Origin: Undibacterium hunanense
Lineage (GTDB): Bacteria > Pseudomonadota > Gammaproteobacteria > Burkholderiales > Burkholderiaceae_D
NCBI RefSeq assembly: GCF_014284335.1
Contig: NZ_JACOGF010000003.1
Coordinates: 186,001-250,000, forward strand
Length of the DNA: 64,000 bases
Reading direction: 5' to 3'
A program made the position numbers and the translations under genes. Under the pieces are notes generated by a model that searched no databases, was not told the origin of the DNA, and worked only from the letters and a program-made list of their open reading frames with translations. Position 1 is the first letter of the stretch, and each line of letters starts with the position of its first letter. Shown here piece after piece: positions 8,825-19,027 of the stretch.

Positions 8825-11800
8825 TTAATTCTTGATCGATACACCAACAAAGTAACGACGGCCAGACCATGCCAGTTCATTTGGACGAGAAATGTCACCA
8901 GCATCAGTGATGTTCGCCTGATCAGTCAGGTTTTTACCTTCAAAAGAGAAAGTGACGAAGTTATTGTAGCGATACTGAAATTTCGCATCCAGATAACCGG
9001 TTTTCTCGATAAAGTTAGGATTGCCAGAAACGTCATTGGTACCTGTGTAATAACGGTCACGATAGTGATAGGCAAGACGTGCATTGAACTTGTCCTTGTC
9101 GTACCACAAGCCCAGATTGTATGCATTCTTGGACAAACCGGCGTAAGGCAGGATCGAGTTATCCAGTGGATTCAAACGTTCTGTACCTGGTGCATATGTG
9201 AAAGTCATGCGGGTATAGTTGGCGTCAACACCAAAACCACTGAGGAAACCTGGCAAGAAAGTCAATGCTGTTCTGCCTGCCAGTTCAACACCACGTGTCA
9301 CAGCACCTGGATAGTTGATTGGCATTTTGACGTCCCACAAGGTACCGTCTTTGAACAGATCCACATTTTTTACGTTGGTCGATACGCTGTTACCGACCGT
9401 GATGTTTTTACGGAACAGGGCAAGACTGAGCTGGCTGTCAGCATTTGGATAATATTCCAGGCTCAGATCGGTATTGGTTGCCTGGAACGGTTTCAAAGAC
9501 GGATTACCGGCCGTGCAATCATCCGTGCCATCGCCACCAAACTGCGCTGCGCCACTATTTTTGGTACAGGTCGCATTCGGGACGATATCCAGAATTCTAG
9601 GACGCGCCATGACTTTGCCCCAGCCCACACGCACCAGGAACTGATTTGGTATCAGCCATGCACCAGCATTAAAGCTAGGCAATACATTTGAATAGGTATT
9701 GTCGATGCTGGTGATGGAATTTGACAGAATGACTGTATTGAACGTGGTAGAACCAGGTGTTTTTTCCACATTGATCTGTTGCTTGAACAAACCCTGGGAA
9801 ACGTCACGTGTTTGCGTATAACGGACACCGATGTTACCGAAGATATCCTTGCCAAACAATTCAGTGTCAAAGTCTGCACGCAAGTACGTAGATTTAACTT
9901 TCTCATCAACGACATAGGCAGGAATCTGCGCATACATTTTTCCATCGCTACCTGGTGCGTTATACAGGTAATCGTGATTGAAATGCGTCAAATCGAAAAT
10001 GGAAGCAACGTTTGCAAAAGACGGTGCCACCCAATTGGCAGGCACGTTACTGATACCACTATAGCCCTTGAAGAAAGTGCCTGGCGAAGTCGAGAACACA
10101 GATTGCGCCAATGCAGCCATTGCAGAGCTATTGATCGACTTGGTCCAGGCATTTGCATCAGCCAGATTTGTCGGACCTACTGTGGCACGCACTACATTGG
10201 TCGTATTCAGTGGATCATAGTTATAAGTCTGATTGATGTTTGCTGTTTGCACATACACGTCATCTGCTGTACTAACCAGATCATTACCCGCGCTGGCAAG
10301 ATAACCGCCGCCATTATACTGGCTGGATTTTGCCTGCTGTGCCTGCACACCAAACCAGATGCGTGACAGGAAATCCGTGTTCAGCTTATATTTGAAATCA
10401 AGCTTGAGCTGGTCTTCCTTATTGATTGTTTCTGAAGGACGATACTGCAACTGGGCAGCAACATAAGAATTAGGATTTGACGGATTGTAGCCGGATGGGA
10501 ATGTAAAATGCGGCTGCCCGGAAGCATCGAGATTGACTTGCAATCCTGGCGCATTCTGCGTCAATATCAGATTATTCGAATCACTGCTGTACGTGGACTT
10601 GGCAGAAGAAATCAAGCCATCCACATCCAGTTTTTCACCTTTATAGTTGAAACCGGCTGTCGTGTATTTAGAATCAATCTTCAATGCAAAATCACGCAAG
10701 GATGTACTGAAGCCTGCCTGCCCACCATTTGGTGAAGCCGCAGTACCTGGCACCAGGCAGTTACCCAACACATACTGAGTAACGATATGATTGTCCACGA
10801 TCATGCCAGCCGGCGTGGTCGTTGTCGAAACCGGTGTGCATGAACCGCCTGTTGGGACGGCAGTAGTTGCATTATAGGTAGGCAAAGTACCTGTGCTGGA
10901 CAAGCGCGTTACTGCACTGAAGTCGGTGCCGTAATTGTAGTCACGCAATCTTTGATTCTGGACGTTGGTCTGATAACTTGCCCATGCATTCAGGCGATCA
11001 GTGAATTTGTATTGCGCTGTCAACTCGGCTGATGTTCTTTCATGATCACGTTCCCAGATACCGTAACGGGCAATCTGTGGTGAATAATCATTCCATTGCG
11101 ACACGCAGCTAGCCTGCAGCGCTGTTGTCGCTGCTGCTGCAGTTTGCGTCGCATTCGCCGGTGCGCTCAGATTGGAGCAATTCGCTTTGGTAGTTACGCC
11201 TGCCAGTACCGGGTCTATGCTGGGAACAGTTTTATCAGCAGAAAAATCCCAGTCACGGAAATAACGCCATGAAGTATTTCGCGAGAAGTCACCGCGGGTT
11301 AATACCTTGTCGTAAATGATGTTCGCCATCAGGCCAAGACGGCCATCCAGAAATTTGTCGGTGATGAAAAAGTTGGCGCGTGGTTGTACACCACCGCGTT
11401 GCGGTGCCTGTTCACCAGCGATACTGCCAACGATAGTCATTTTCTTGAAATCGAGTGGCTTGCGCGTGGTGATTTGCACCGAACCGCCAATACCGCCTTC
11501 AGTCATATTGGCGGTCACGCCTTTGATGACGTCAATCGAAGAAATCAGTTCTGCAGGTAATTCACGCAGATCGGCGCCACGACCAGCTCCGCCAGTCGTA
11601 CTCAATACGGATACGCCATTGATTTCGATGCGATTCAGATCCGGTTCAACACCACGGATGGAAACGCTGGTACCTTCACCAAAAGAACGTTCGAGTTGTA
11701 CGCCTGTAACACGTGACAATGCCTCACCGACGTTTTTATCAGGAAACTGACCAATGTCTTCAGCAACGATGGAATCAGCGACAGTGTCTGCACGCAGTTT

Positions 11801-11995
11801 TCTGTCAATGGCTGAAGCGACCGATTTACGCGTTCCAGAAACAACGACAACCTGATCTGCCTGCTCTTTTGTTTCAGCGGGCTTTTTTGTGTCTTGTGCC
11901 ATACCTGAATTGGCGGCCATGACGGACAGTACAGCCAATGCTGTACCTTTAAGTTTGGGATTGAAAAATACTTTCTTGCTGCGATTAGTTAACAC
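8825..11995 (-). CDS. TonB-dependent receptor (Xanthomonas/Caulobacter carbohydrate type)
   Basis: About 1056 residues. The start is a GTG at 11995, chosen because a very strong ribosome site (GGAGGAGA) lies 6-7 bases upstream and the following residues form a signal peptide ending SGMAQ. A TonB-box-like segment (QVVVVSGTR) precedes the plug domain (IGQFPDKNVGEALSRVTGVQ; SIRGVEPDLNRIEINGV; GGIGGSVQITTRKP). This is the pattern of the large TIGR01782-type receptors found with carbohydrate utilisation loci. The long C-terminal part is the 22-strand barrel, ending in an aromatic-rich segment. Its position between sugar-catabolic genes and GH43 suggests uptake of pectin-derived oligosaccharides. 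It has its own terminator. Confidence 0.9.
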   Translation of the reverse strand: MLTNRSKKVFFNPKLKGTALAVLSVMAANSGMAQDTKKPAETKEQADQVVVVSGTRKSVASAIDRKLRADTVADSIVAEDIGQFPDKNVGEALSRVTGVQLERSFGEGTSVSIRGVEPDLNRIEINGVSVLSTTGGAGRGADLRELPAELISSIDVIKGVTANMTEGGIGGSVQITTRKPLDFKKMTIVGSIAGEQAPQRGGVQPRANFFITDKFLDGRLGLMANIIYDKVLTRGDFSRNTSWRYFRDWDFSADKTVPSIDPVLAGVTTKANCSNLSAPANATQTAAAATTALQASCVSQWNDYSPQIARYGIWERDHERTSAELTAQYKFTDRLNAWASYQTNVQNQRLRDYNYGTDFSAVTRLSSTGTLPTYNATTAVPTGGSCTPVSTTTTPAGMIVDNHIVTQYVLGNCLVPGTAASPNGGQAGFSTSLRDFALKIDSKYTTAGFNYKGEKLDVDGLISSAKSTYSSDSNNLILTQNAPGLQVNLDASGQPHFTFPSGYNPSNPNSYVAAQLQYRPSETINKEDQLKLDFKYKLNTDFLSRIWFGVQAQQAKSSQYNGGGYLASAGNDLVSTADDVYVQTANINQTYNYDPLNTTNVVRATVGPTNLADANAWTKSINSSAMAALAQSVFSTSPGTFFKGYSGISNVPANWVAPSFANVASIFDLTHFNHDYLYNAPGSDGKMYAQIPAYVVDEKVKSTYLRADFDTELFGKDIFGNIGVRYTQTRDVSQGLFKQQINVEKTPGSTTFNTVILSNSITSIDNTYSNVLPSFNAGAWLIPNQFLVRVGWGKVMARPRILDIVPNATCTKNSGAAQFGGDGTDDCTAGNPSLKPFQATNTDLSLEYYPNADSQLSLALFRKNITVGNSVSTNVKNVDLFKDGTLWDVKMPINYPGAVTRGVELAGRTALTFLPGFLSGFGVDANYTRMTFTYAPGTERLNPLDNSILPYAGLSKNAYNLGLWYDKDKFNARLAYHYRDRYYTGTNDVSGNPNFIEKTGYLDAKFQYRYNNFVTFSFEGKNLTDQANITDAGDISRPNELAWSGRRYFVGVSIKN

Positions 11996-12401
11996 AATGT
12001 TCTCCTCCGGTTGTCGGCCATCTACTGGCTGTGTTATTGGCTGTGTTCCGACCATCGATTTTGGTCTGTCATTAAAACAAGCACATTCAACGAAAATGAT
12101 TCTAAGTGATGATTAATTCCAATTACGAACCTGAAAAAAAGAATCAAGAAAGTGATTGGTTTTTAAGCAGAAAATTGATCGTTTCAGACGAGAAAATATA
12201 GAAATAACCAAATACGTTTTTTGATTTTTCATGCATTTTCATGCGCTGCAACATGCTTTATTGAAAATAAAAAAAGATGCTGAGGCGAAGATAAATTTGC
12301 TTATTTTTTCATCACATCGCTCGCAAAACTATACCCAGCTTAGTTTCCGCGTAGAAAGCGACGAGGGAGATGTTGCGTCTTGAGTGAAGCGCTGAGGAAA
12401 A
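11996..12401. other. Intergenic region: receptor leader and promoter region
   Basis: About 400 AT-rich bases between the LysR stop and the receptor start, both on the minus strand. Visible elements are the strong ribosome site at 12001-12008, an ATTGGAAT-type motif at 12112-12129, and a stretch at 12229-12256 where the word CATGC occurs three times. I see no convincing gene. A weak resemblance to a Fur box near 12091-12118 is not good enough to call. Confidence 0.5.
12112..12129 (-). promoter_or_regulatory. ATTGGAAT-type operator candidate upstream of TonB receptor
   Basis: On the minus strand the site reads TTCGTAATTGGAATTAAT, about 120-135 bases upstream of the receptor start. The same core recurs upstream of the lactonase-araFGH operon (18984-19001) and of dgoD (21976-21993). 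A GbpR-like LysR regulator is encoded in the same block, so these may be its sites; this is inference from recurrence only. Confidence 0.35.
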
Positions 12402-13349
12402 TTATTTATTCGCGCGTTGCAGCGCCAACTCGCGCAAAACATCGAGCATGGCTTGCGCACCTGGCGAAAGACGATGTTGCTTTCTGGTGACAATTCCATA
12501 GGCATCCATGCGCAATCCAAGATCATATGGGAGCACAGTGAGCAGATTTGAATCAAGATAAGTCTTGATCAGGTCTTCTGGCAAGGCGACGATCATGTCG
12601 CTTGCCAACAGCAGGCTGGTGATCACAGGCAGCGACAGGGTTTCAACAGTTTCTGTCGGCTGATCAAGCCCATGAGATAAAAATAAAGCAGTCAGACGAT
12701 CACGCAAAATACTGCCTCCGGGAGGCAGTATCCAGGCTTCCTGCGCCAGGTCTTCCAGTGTTAATTTTTTGCGTTGTGCGAGCGGATGATTGCCGCGTGC
12801 AATCAGACTATGCGGTTCATCGGTCAACGGTTCAAAATTCAATTCCGCAGCGGATTCTGTGTCCAGGATGCGTCCTATGACCATATCCAGTTCACCGGCG
12901 CGCAGACGTTGTATCAGTATCTTGCTGGTATCAACCTGTATCGCCACATGCAAACGCGCATGACGTGATTTGAGCAAGGTTACCGCTTGTGGAATCAGGT
13001 TGGTAGATGGCGTCATCACGGCGCCAATCGATACGCAACCACTTAAACCAGAGAGCAGCTCCATGACTTCCTGATGTGCCGCATCCATTTCTGCCAATGC
13101 GGCACCAGCACGCCGTATCATGATCTCGCCATACCAGGTGGGTGCTATACCCCGTGGCAAGCGTTCAAACAATTGCACACCCAGCGCATATTCAAGCTCG
13201 GTCAACAATTTTGATGCTGCAGGCTGGGTCAGATGTGCGGCTTCAGCTGCATGAAAAATGGAACCATGCCGACCCAGTTCGACCAGCAACACCAGGTGTC
13301 GTGTTTTTAAATGTGTACGAACAAAACGATCAGGGCTGGAGTTGCTCAT
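12402..13349 (-). CDS. gbpR: LysR-family regulator, GbpR-like (galactose/arabinose operon regulator)
   Basis: 315 residues. The N-terminal winged helix contains TRHLVLLVELGRHGSIFHAAEAA followed by LTQPAASKLLTELE, the LysR recognition-helix pattern; the remainder is a LysR substrate-binding domain with the IGAVMTPSTNLIP and MVIGRILDTE stretches. It resembles GbpR, the LysR protein that controls the galactose/arabinose binding protein genes in Azospirillum and Agrobacterium. It sits 31 bases after the dehydrogenase gene on the same strand, so it is probably the last gene of the operon it controls rather than divergently transcribed. The LysR assignment is certain; the GbpR identity is likely. 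Confidence 0.82.
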   Translation of the reverse strand: MSNSSPDRFVRTHLKTRHLVLLVELGRHGSIFHAAEAAHLTQPAASKLLTELEYALGVQLFERLPRGIAPTWYGEIMIRRAGAALAEMDAAHQEVMELLSGLSGCVSIGAVMTPSTNLIPQAVTLLKSRHARLHVAIQVDTSKILIQRLRAGELDMVIGRILDTESAAELNFEPLTDEPHSLIARGNHPLAQRKKLTLEDLAQEAWILPPGGSILRDRLTALFLSHGLDQPTETVETLSLPVITSLLLASDMIVALPEDLIKTYLDSNLLTVLPYDLGLRMDAYGIVTRKQHRLSPGAQAMLDVLRELALQRANK

Positions 13350-13380
13350 GGCATCAGCAATATGGAATAGTGGTCAGGTG

Positions 13381-14187
13381 TTAATCATGGTATAGCTGTG
13401 ATCGGCCTCCATCAATCAAGATGTCGGTGGCATTAATAAAACGTGCTTCATCACTGGCAAGGAATACCGCAGTATAGGCGACTTCTTGCGGCTCACCTAT
13501 ACGGCGGCATGGCAAAATATCAGCCTGCCGTTGTTGTTCTGCCACGGGGTCAGGGCAACTGGCAAACCAGGACTGGATTGCCTCGGTCATGATCAGCCCG
13601 GGTGAAATCGAATTCACACGTATGCCACGTGCGGCATATTCTATGCCCAGTGAGCGTGTCAGCCCTATCAATGCATGTTTGGCTACCGGATAAGGAAAGC
13701 AGCCAGGTATGATTTTATGACCGTGTACCGATGCAATATTGATGATACTGCCTGCACCCTGTGTCAGCATGGCTGGCAGAACAGCGCGGGTAGTATTCCA
13801 AGCACCTTCAAGATCGACAGAAAAACAACGTTGCCACTCTTCGTCACTCATTTGCAAAGGGTCGGCAAACACATTCATACCGGCATTGTTGACCAGTACA
13901 TCCACTTTCCCGAACCTTGCCAGGGTCTGCTCCACCACGGACCGCATTGCTGCCGCATCGGCTACGTCACCCTGAATGAAAAAGCAGCTTTCACTTCCGA
14001 GTTCTGCGATGATGCGCGTCGCTGTTTCATCATGTTTGTGGCTATTCAGAACAACCCGCGCACCCTGCTGCAAGAACAAACGTGCAATCGCAGCACCTAT
14101 GCCCAGCGTGGATCCCGTCACTATGGCGACTTTACCCTGCAACCTGCCAGTTACAGAAGCTTGCACTTGTAAAGATTGATCAGTCAT
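13381..14187 (-). CDS. SDR-family sugar 1-dehydrogenase (L-arabinose/D-galactose type, probable)
   Basis: 268 residues, classical short-chain dehydrogenase: cofactor loop TGSTLGIGAAIA near residue 23, NNAG at about 100, catalytic Ser in NIASVHG and the Y-x3-K in YPVAKHA, and the late SPGLIMTE motif. The start overlaps the araH stop by four bases (ATGA). Together with the SMP-30 lactonase at the other end of the operon and DgoD/K/A next door, it most likely oxidises D-galactose (and perhaps L-arabinose) to the lactone. The fold is certain; the substrate is inferred. Confidence 0.8.
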   Translation of the reverse strand: MTDQSLQVQASVTGRLQGKVAIVTGSTLGIGAAIARLFLQQGARVVLNSHKHDETATRIIAELGSESCFFIQGDVADAAAMRSVVEQTLARFGKVDVLVNNAGMNVFADPLQMSDEEWQRCFSVDLEGAWNTTRAVLPAMLTQGAGSIINIASVHGHKIIPGCFPYPVAKHALIGLTRSLGIEYAARGIRVNSISPGLIMTEAIQSWFASCPDPVAEQQRQADILPCRRIGEPQEVAYTAVFLASDEARFINATDILIDGGRSQLYHD

Positions 14188-15203
14188 GATTTGCGTGTTG
14201 CATGGCTTTTCAATTGATCCAGCAGCACGGCAGCCAGCAAGATAAAACCACGCATCAGGTATTGGTAAAAAGCATCAACGTCCAGCAGGTTCATGACGTT
14301 TTCCACTGTTCCCATGATCAAGACACCAACCAGCACACCAGATATTCTAGCCTTGCCACCTTGCAGGGATACGCCACCAAGCACGCAGGCAGAAATGACA
14401 TCCAGTTCAAAGCCTTGTGCAGAATTTGGCTGACCACTCGTGATGCGCGAAGCCAGGATCAAGCCAGCCAATGCAGTCACCAATCCTTGCAAAAGGAAGA
14501 TCCATATGCGCAAACGTTCTACCCGTATCCCCGCCAGGCGTGCCGCATCCGGATTGCCACCTATCGCCAATGTATTACGACCAAAAACCGTATGATTCAG
14601 CAACACCCCAAATACCAGAAAACAAGCCGCCACTACCAGTACAGGATAAGGCAGGCCAAACAAACGTCCATCACCAAAACTGATGAAGGTCTCATTTGAA
14701 ATACCCACTGCCTGCCCTTTGGACACGATAAAAGCAAGACCGCGCACCATCAGCATGGTGGCCAGTGTCGCAATCAGGGCATTCACGCGCAAATACGCAA
14801 TCAACACGCCATTCCCGGCACCAATCAGGGCGCCGGCCAGCAAGCCACCGCCGACTGCCAGCGTGATGCTTTGTGTACGTTCCAGGATAATCGCGCCCAA
14901 TACACCAGAAAATGCAATGGTGGATCCGACCGACAAATCAAAGTCGCGCGATGCCAGGCACATCATCATGGTGCAGGCCACCATACCGATTTGCGCGACC
15001 GAAAGCATCAGCCCGACTATATTGGTAGTCGAGAAAAAATTCTCTACCGTGAATGACAACACCACGAAGAGTAAGGCGTACGCCAGAGGCATGCTCTGTT
15101 CCTGTAACCAGTGTTGAGTAGTTTTCATACCTGTACTTTGCTTGAGTGTTGGCTGCTTAACTGCTGATTCATCATCTGCCTGTGCGGGACTAAGGGAAGA
15201 CAT
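14184..15203 (-). CDS. araH: L-arabinose/galactose ABC transporter permease
   Basis: 339 residues with a polar N-terminus of about 30 residues followed by roughly nine hydrophobic spans. Motifs such as CLASRDFDLSVGSTIAFSGV and SACVLGGVSLQGGKARISG place it among CUT2 permeases, and AraH in particular, given its AraF and AraG partners. A ribosome site AGGAATC precedes the ATG. The stop overlaps the dehydrogenase start. It forms the membrane channel, presumably as a homodimer since only one permease gene is present. Confidence 0.87.
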   Translation of the reverse strand: MSSLSPAQADDESAVKQPTLKQSTGMKTTQHWLQEQSMPLAYALLFVVLSFTVENFFSTTNIVGLMLSVAQIGMVACTMMMCLASRDFDLSVGSTIAFSGVLGAIILERTQSITLAVGGGLLAGALIGAGNGVLIAYLRVNALIATLATMLMVRGLAFIVSKGQAVGISNETFISFGDGRLFGLPYPVLVVAACFLVFGVLLNHTVFGRNTLAIGGNPDAARLAGIRVERLRIWIFLLQGLVTALAGLILASRITSGQPNSAQGFELDVISACVLGGVSLQGGKARISGVLVGVLIMGTVENVMNLLDVDAFYQYLMRGFILLAAVLLDQLKSHATRKS

Positions 15204-15221
15204 GGAAGATTCCTGTAAAAA

Positions 15222-16739
15222 TTATGTGGTTTGCATATCCGGCAAAGCCAGACCAAGCACTGCTGTTTCGTTTGCCTGCGCACGTTCAAGCTGACCGCTG
15301 ATCTGTCCTTCGCGCATGACGATGATGCGATCACAGATGCCCAAGACTTCAGGCAATTCGCTGGATACGACAATGACACAGCAGCCGCGCTCTGCGACTT
15401 CATGAATGATGCGATAGATTTCGTTTTTTGCACCGACATCAATGCCACGTGTGGGTTCATCCAGTATCAATACTTTCATGCCTGGTTCAGCCAACCAGCG
15501 TGCCAGAATGACTTTTTGCTGATTACCACCAGACAGCAAACGAATTTCCTGTTCACGGTTCGGGGTTTTGATTTTTAATCTCTGGATAAAGCGATCAGCC
15601 AGTTCTGCTTCGCGTTTATGCCTTAAAAACAAACCACCTAATAATCCGTGACGACGACAACTGATGTTGATATTTTCGGCCACCGATGCCTGCGCCAGAA
15701 TACCCTGCTCTTTGCGGTCTTCCGGGCACAGAACAATACCTGCTTCAATCGCAGCAGCAGGTCCATCATTAGAAACTGCAGTACCATCCAGCACGACACT
15801 GGAACCGCCACCACGTTTATCAACGCCATACAAGAGTCGCATCAACTCGCTACGACCGGCACCAACCAGACCAAAAAATCCCAATACCTCGCCACCGCGT
15901 ACGCTGAAATCCTGGCCAGTGGGAAGTGCATCCCCCTTCAGTTGCCGGACCACCAGTCTTTCAGACTGAATTGCCCGTGGGCGGTAATCATAGATATCGC
16001 TGAGTTCCCGCCCGACCATGTCATTGATCAGCACGTCACGCGGCACATCAGCCATGACGGGATGGGTGACGATCTTGCGACCATCACGGAAAATCGTGCA
16101 GGCATCACACAGCGCATACAATTCTTCCAGTCTGTGCGATATATAGATAATGGTGCGCCCAGCCGCCCGCAGGTCACGTATCAGCCGGAACAGAATTTCA
16201 CTTTCACGATACGACAGGCTGCTGGTCGGCTCATCGAAAGCAATGACTTGCGCATCCTGCAACAAGGCTTTGCATATTTCTGCCATCTGGCGCTGGGCAA
16301 TCGACAGGTCACATAACCTGGCATCCGGATTCAAATCCACACCCATCTGCTGCAAACGCTGGCTAACCATGCGCCGCGCTTCGTTTCTGTTCACGAAGCC
16401 CAGCTTTTGAGGAAGACGCCCCAGCAACAGATTTTCTGCTACGGTTAATTCAGGAACATATTGCAGTTCCTGGTGAATGACTGCTATCCCTGCTGCAATG
16501 GCATCGCCAGCCGAGGTGAAATGACAGACATTCCCGTTCAACAAAAGGCGACCACCGTCTGGTTTATATTGTCCACCCAGTATTTTCAACAGAGTGGATT
16601 TGCCGGCACCATTTTCACCAAGCAGGCCGTGAACAGTACCGGCATGTGCTTCAAAACTGACGCCGTTGAGTGCTTTCACACCCGGGAAGAATTTACAGAC
16701 CTCTTCAAACTGAAGAGATGGAACCTGAGATGACGACAT
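15222..16739 (-). CDS. araG: L-arabinose/galactose ABC transporter, double ATPase subunit
   Basis: About 505 residues from ATG 16739; an upstream in-frame ATG at 16778 would overlap araF by 26 bases and add 13 residues not expected in AraG. Two ATPase domains: [16 protein letters not shown] and FDEPTSSLS in the first; degenerate [17 protein letters not shown] and [11 protein letters not shown] in the second. The residues before the first Walker motif ([19 protein letters not shown]) match the AraG/MglA pattern. It lies between araF and araH in the canonical order. Confidence 0.88.
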   Translation of the reverse strand: MSSSQVPSLQFEEVCKFFPGVKALNGVSFEAHAGTVHGLLGENGAGKSTLLKILGGQYKPDGGRLLLNGNVCHFTSAGDAIAAGIAVIHQELQYVPELTVAENLLLGRLPQKLGFVNRNEARRMVSQRLQQMGVDLNPDARLCDLSIAQRQMAEICKALLQDAQVIAFDEPTSSLSYRESEILFRLIRDLRAAGRTIIYISHRLEELYALCDACTIFRDGRKIVTHPVMADVPRDVLINDMVGRELSDIYDYRPRAIQSERLVVRQLKGDALPTGQDFSVRGGEVLGFFGLVGAGRSELMRLLYGVDKRGGGSSVVLDGTAVSNDGPAAAIEAGIVLCPEDRKEQGILAQASVAENINISCRRHGLLGGLFLRHKREAELADRFIQRLKIKTPNREQEIRLLSGGNQQKVILARWLAEPGMKVLILDEPTRGIDVGAKNEIYRIIHEVAERGCCVIVVSSELPEVLGICDRIIVMREGQISGQLERAQANETAVLGLALPDMQTT

Positions 16740-16752
16740 GGCAGGTAATATC

Positions 16753-17769
16753 CTAAAGTCCGAATTCGGCGCGGACATCAGCCTGATTGCGACGTGTCAT
16801 CAATACACCGGTAGTCAGGGTCAAGGCTGCTGGCACCTTGCTCTCGGCAATCCATTTATACATATTGACCGAAGTTTCATAGCCATGGCGCTTGGGGCTG
16901 ATCAATACTGTGCCATAAAATCCGGTAGGGCTGGGTTTGGCAAATTCATTCAATGCAGTTTTGCTGCCACCTATGCCGATACCTATCACGGCATCATTAC
17001 GCAGCCCCCTGCCCTCTGCTGCACGGACGGTTCCCAGGACAGCCTCATCATTCATGCCGAACACAACCCAGCGCTTGAATCTGGTTTGCTTGGTCAGCGC
17101 AATATTGGCGGCATTGAATGCGCTTTCAGTATCAGTTTTCGCCTGCGCTGCATCGACAATATTTGCCACCGGAAAGCCCGCGGCCTTCAATGCATCCACG
17201 GCACCCTGGGTGCGTTCACGTGCGGTCGGCAACTGATCAAAGGCCATGCGCATGGCACCAACCTCAGTCATATTCCAGCCACGTGATTTCATTTCTTCTA
17301 TCAGTCCCTGGCCAACCTGTTTTCCAATTTCATAGGCAGAAATACCCATATGTGGAATCGATGCAATCGGTTTGCCACTGCCATCGACAAGCTGATCATC
17401 TACCGACATCACTTTCAGGTTATTTCTTTTGGCAGCGCGTTCAACTGCCATACCCAGCTTGACATCCGGCGCGCATATCACAAAGCCCTGGGCTTTTTGC
17501 GCTGCCAGATTATCGATGGCGGCCATCATTTTTTCACCATTGGCCACACCAATTTTTACCAGAGTGAATCCTTTTTCCTTGGCCGCCTGTTCCGCGTAGC
17601 GCCATTCGTCCTGGAACCATGGTTCTTCCGCCTGCTTGACGAGGAAGCCTATTTTTACAGGGTCAGCCGCCTGTGCAGCCGAAACCGCAGCCAGGCCAAG
17701 AAAACCTGCAGTCAGGGTCGCACTTATCAGTTGCGAACAGACTTTTTTTATTGCGTTTTTCATTATCAT
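16753..17769 (-). CDS. araF: Periplasmic L-arabinose/D-galactose-binding protein
   Basis: 338 residues with a Sec signal peptide (hydrophobic stretch ending SAAQA, cleavage near residue 34). The mature part begins [20 protein letters not shown] and contains [32 protein letters not shown] and [16 protein letters not shown], which align well with what I know of E. coli AraF. E. coli AraF also binds D-galactose and D-fucose, so with the galactonate genes nearby this system may carry galactose as well as arabinose. The start overlaps the lactonase stop (ATGA); an ATG two codons later (17763) is also possible. Confidence 0.88.
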   Translation of the reverse strand: MIMKNAIKKVCSQLISATLTAGFLGLAAVSAAQAADPVKIGFLVKQAEEPWFQDEWRYAEQAAKEKGFTLVKIGVANGEKMMAAIDNLAAQKAQGFVICAPDVKLGMAVERAAKRNNLKVMSVDDQLVDGSGKPIASIPHMGISAYEIGKQVGQGLIEEMKSRGWNMTEVGAMRMAFDQLPTARERTQGAVDALKAAGFPVANIVDAAQAKTDTESAFNAANIALTKQTRFKRWVVFGMNDEAVLGTVRAAEGRGLRNDAVIGIGIGGSKTALNEFAKPSPTGFYGTVLISPKRHGYETSVNMYKWIAESKVPAALTLTTGVLMTRRNQADVRAEFGL

Positions 17770-18803
17770 TGTCTCTTTATTGTTTTAGGGACTGGCTGCA
17801 ATACTGCACCAGCATCGTTGTCATCAAATAAGGTATCGGGAACGGCAAGCGGCTCATCCATCTGCAATAGAAACAGACTACCTGCACCGGGCATGCGCAA
17901 GAGTTCTTCGGCACTCATTTCCTGGCGGGCACTTGCCACCATAAGCTGGTCGCCATTGGCACCACCAAAAGCCGGGCAAGTAGGATTTTTGGTAGCGACC
18001 GACAGTCTTTGCAAACGACGCCCGTCCGGCGCGTACTGCGTGACACTGCCCGCACCCCACTCGGCATTCCACAGACAGCCACGACTGTCTATCACGGAAC
18101 CATCCGGATAAGCTCTGTCGTCATCGGGTATGGCAAACAGGCGGATATTATCCACCCTTGCCGATTCAGCGTCATAATCACATTGCTGGATACGGCGCGT
18201 CAGGGTATCGGTAAAGTACATGGTCTTACCGTCAAGACTGAAGCAGATACTGTTGGCAATTGCCACTGCCGGCAAAGCCAGGCGACGCAGGCCATATTGC
18301 ATGGAAAACTGGTAAAAGCTGGCGATGGGACGTTTTTCAGCCGCCTCATTCATGGTGCCAAACACAAAATAACCGCGTCTGTCAGTACGACCATCATTGA
18401 CGCGTGTACGTGTTTCTGCCGGATCAACTGCCACCAGTGACTGCACAGGTAATTGCAACGCAGTAGTGCTTGTTGCACCTGCGCTTACAGGATTGGCTGA
18501 TGTCGCCCCAGGATTTTTTGGCGGACTGGTAAAGCACAGCCGCTTCGCCAGGCCGAGCAGCATGCGTCCGGATTGGCAGTGTGCAAACGAACCCAGCCGG
18601 TCAGGTAATTTATAGGTAATAACAGACTTGCCTGGCGACCAGGCTTGCAAAGTCGCGGCTTCGATATCGGTCCACCACCAGCTTCCTGTCGCACCATGCC
18701 AGCCGAGGCCTTCGCCCAGGGTTGCATGATGAGTCACCGCTTGTTGCAGGCTGGCCTTATCGCTGGCTGATGACTCGGTTTGAAAAAGCGGATTGACTAA
18801 CAT
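17766..18803 (-). CDS. SMP-30/gluconolactonase-family sugar lactonase
   Basis: 345 residues from ATG 18803, preceded by a good AGGAAG ribosome site; the open frame extends ten codons further upstream. Six-bladed propeller hallmarks: GEGLGWH with the metal-binding Glu near the start, NDGRTDRRGYFVFGTM, SICFSLDGKTMYFTDT, and DSRGCLWNAEW. It should hydrolyse the galactono- or arabinono-lactone made by the SDR enzyme. An unusual Ala/Ser/Thr-rich stretch of about 25 residues interrupts the domain before SLVAVDP, where most family members have a short loop. First gene of the araFGH operon. Confidence 0.82.
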   Translation of the reverse strand: MLVNPLFQTESSASDKASLQQAVTHHATLGEGLGWHGATGSWWWTDIEAATLQAWSPGKSVITYKLPDRLGSFAHCQSGRMLLGLAKRLCFTSPPKNPGATSANPVSAGATSTTALQLPVQSLVAVDPAETRTRVNDGRTDRRGYFVFGTMNEAAEKRPIASFYQFSMQYGLRRLALPAVAIANSICFSLDGKTMYFTDTLTRRIQQCDYDAESARVDNIRLFAIPDDDRAYPDGSVIDSRGCLWNAEWGAGSVTQYAPDGRRLQRLSVATKNPTCPAFGGANGDQLMVASARQEMSAEELLRMPGAGSLFLLQMDEPLAVPDTLFDDNDAGAVLQPVPKTIKRQ

Positions 18804-18910
18804 AGACTTCCTGCAAACAGGCCCATCGAACACAAGGGCAATTAAAATCCATCATCCATATCTGGCCAGGCCAGACTTGTCACTAGAGACTGCACGCTAA
18901 CTTATTTGCC

Positions 18911-18934
18911 AACTTATGCAATAACTTATGCAAT
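18911..18934. repeat. 12-bp direct repeat upstream of the lactonase-araFGH operon
   Basis: AACTTATGCAAT occurs twice in tandem (18911-18922 and 18923-18934), about 110-130 bases upstream of the lactonase start. The word TTATGCAATAA inside it is partly dyad-symmetric, so it could be a regulator site or a slippage duplication. Confidence 0.6.
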
Positions 18935-18983
18935 AAGATAGCAAGCGAAGCTATTCCGAACAAATACAATTTTAAGAATTATC

Positions 18984-19001
18984 TATATCCGATTGGAATA
19001 G
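18984..19001 (-). promoter_or_regulatory. ATTGGAAT-type operator candidate upstream of lactonase-araFGH operon
   Basis: The plus strand reads TATATCCGATTGGAATAG within a larger dyad (ATCTAT at 18981-18986 pairs with ATAGAT at 18998-19003). It lies between dgoA and the lactonase gene, about 180 bases upstream of the latter. The site upstream of dgoD is nearly the same word. Confidence 0.45.
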
Positions 19002-19027
19002 ATATTTTCAAAAAATCAACTACCTGC

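Noticed and set aside
12091-12118. Fur box upstream of the TonB receptor
   Set aside because: Only scattered matches to the 19-bp consensus; the receptor is of carbohydrate type and lies in a sugar locus.
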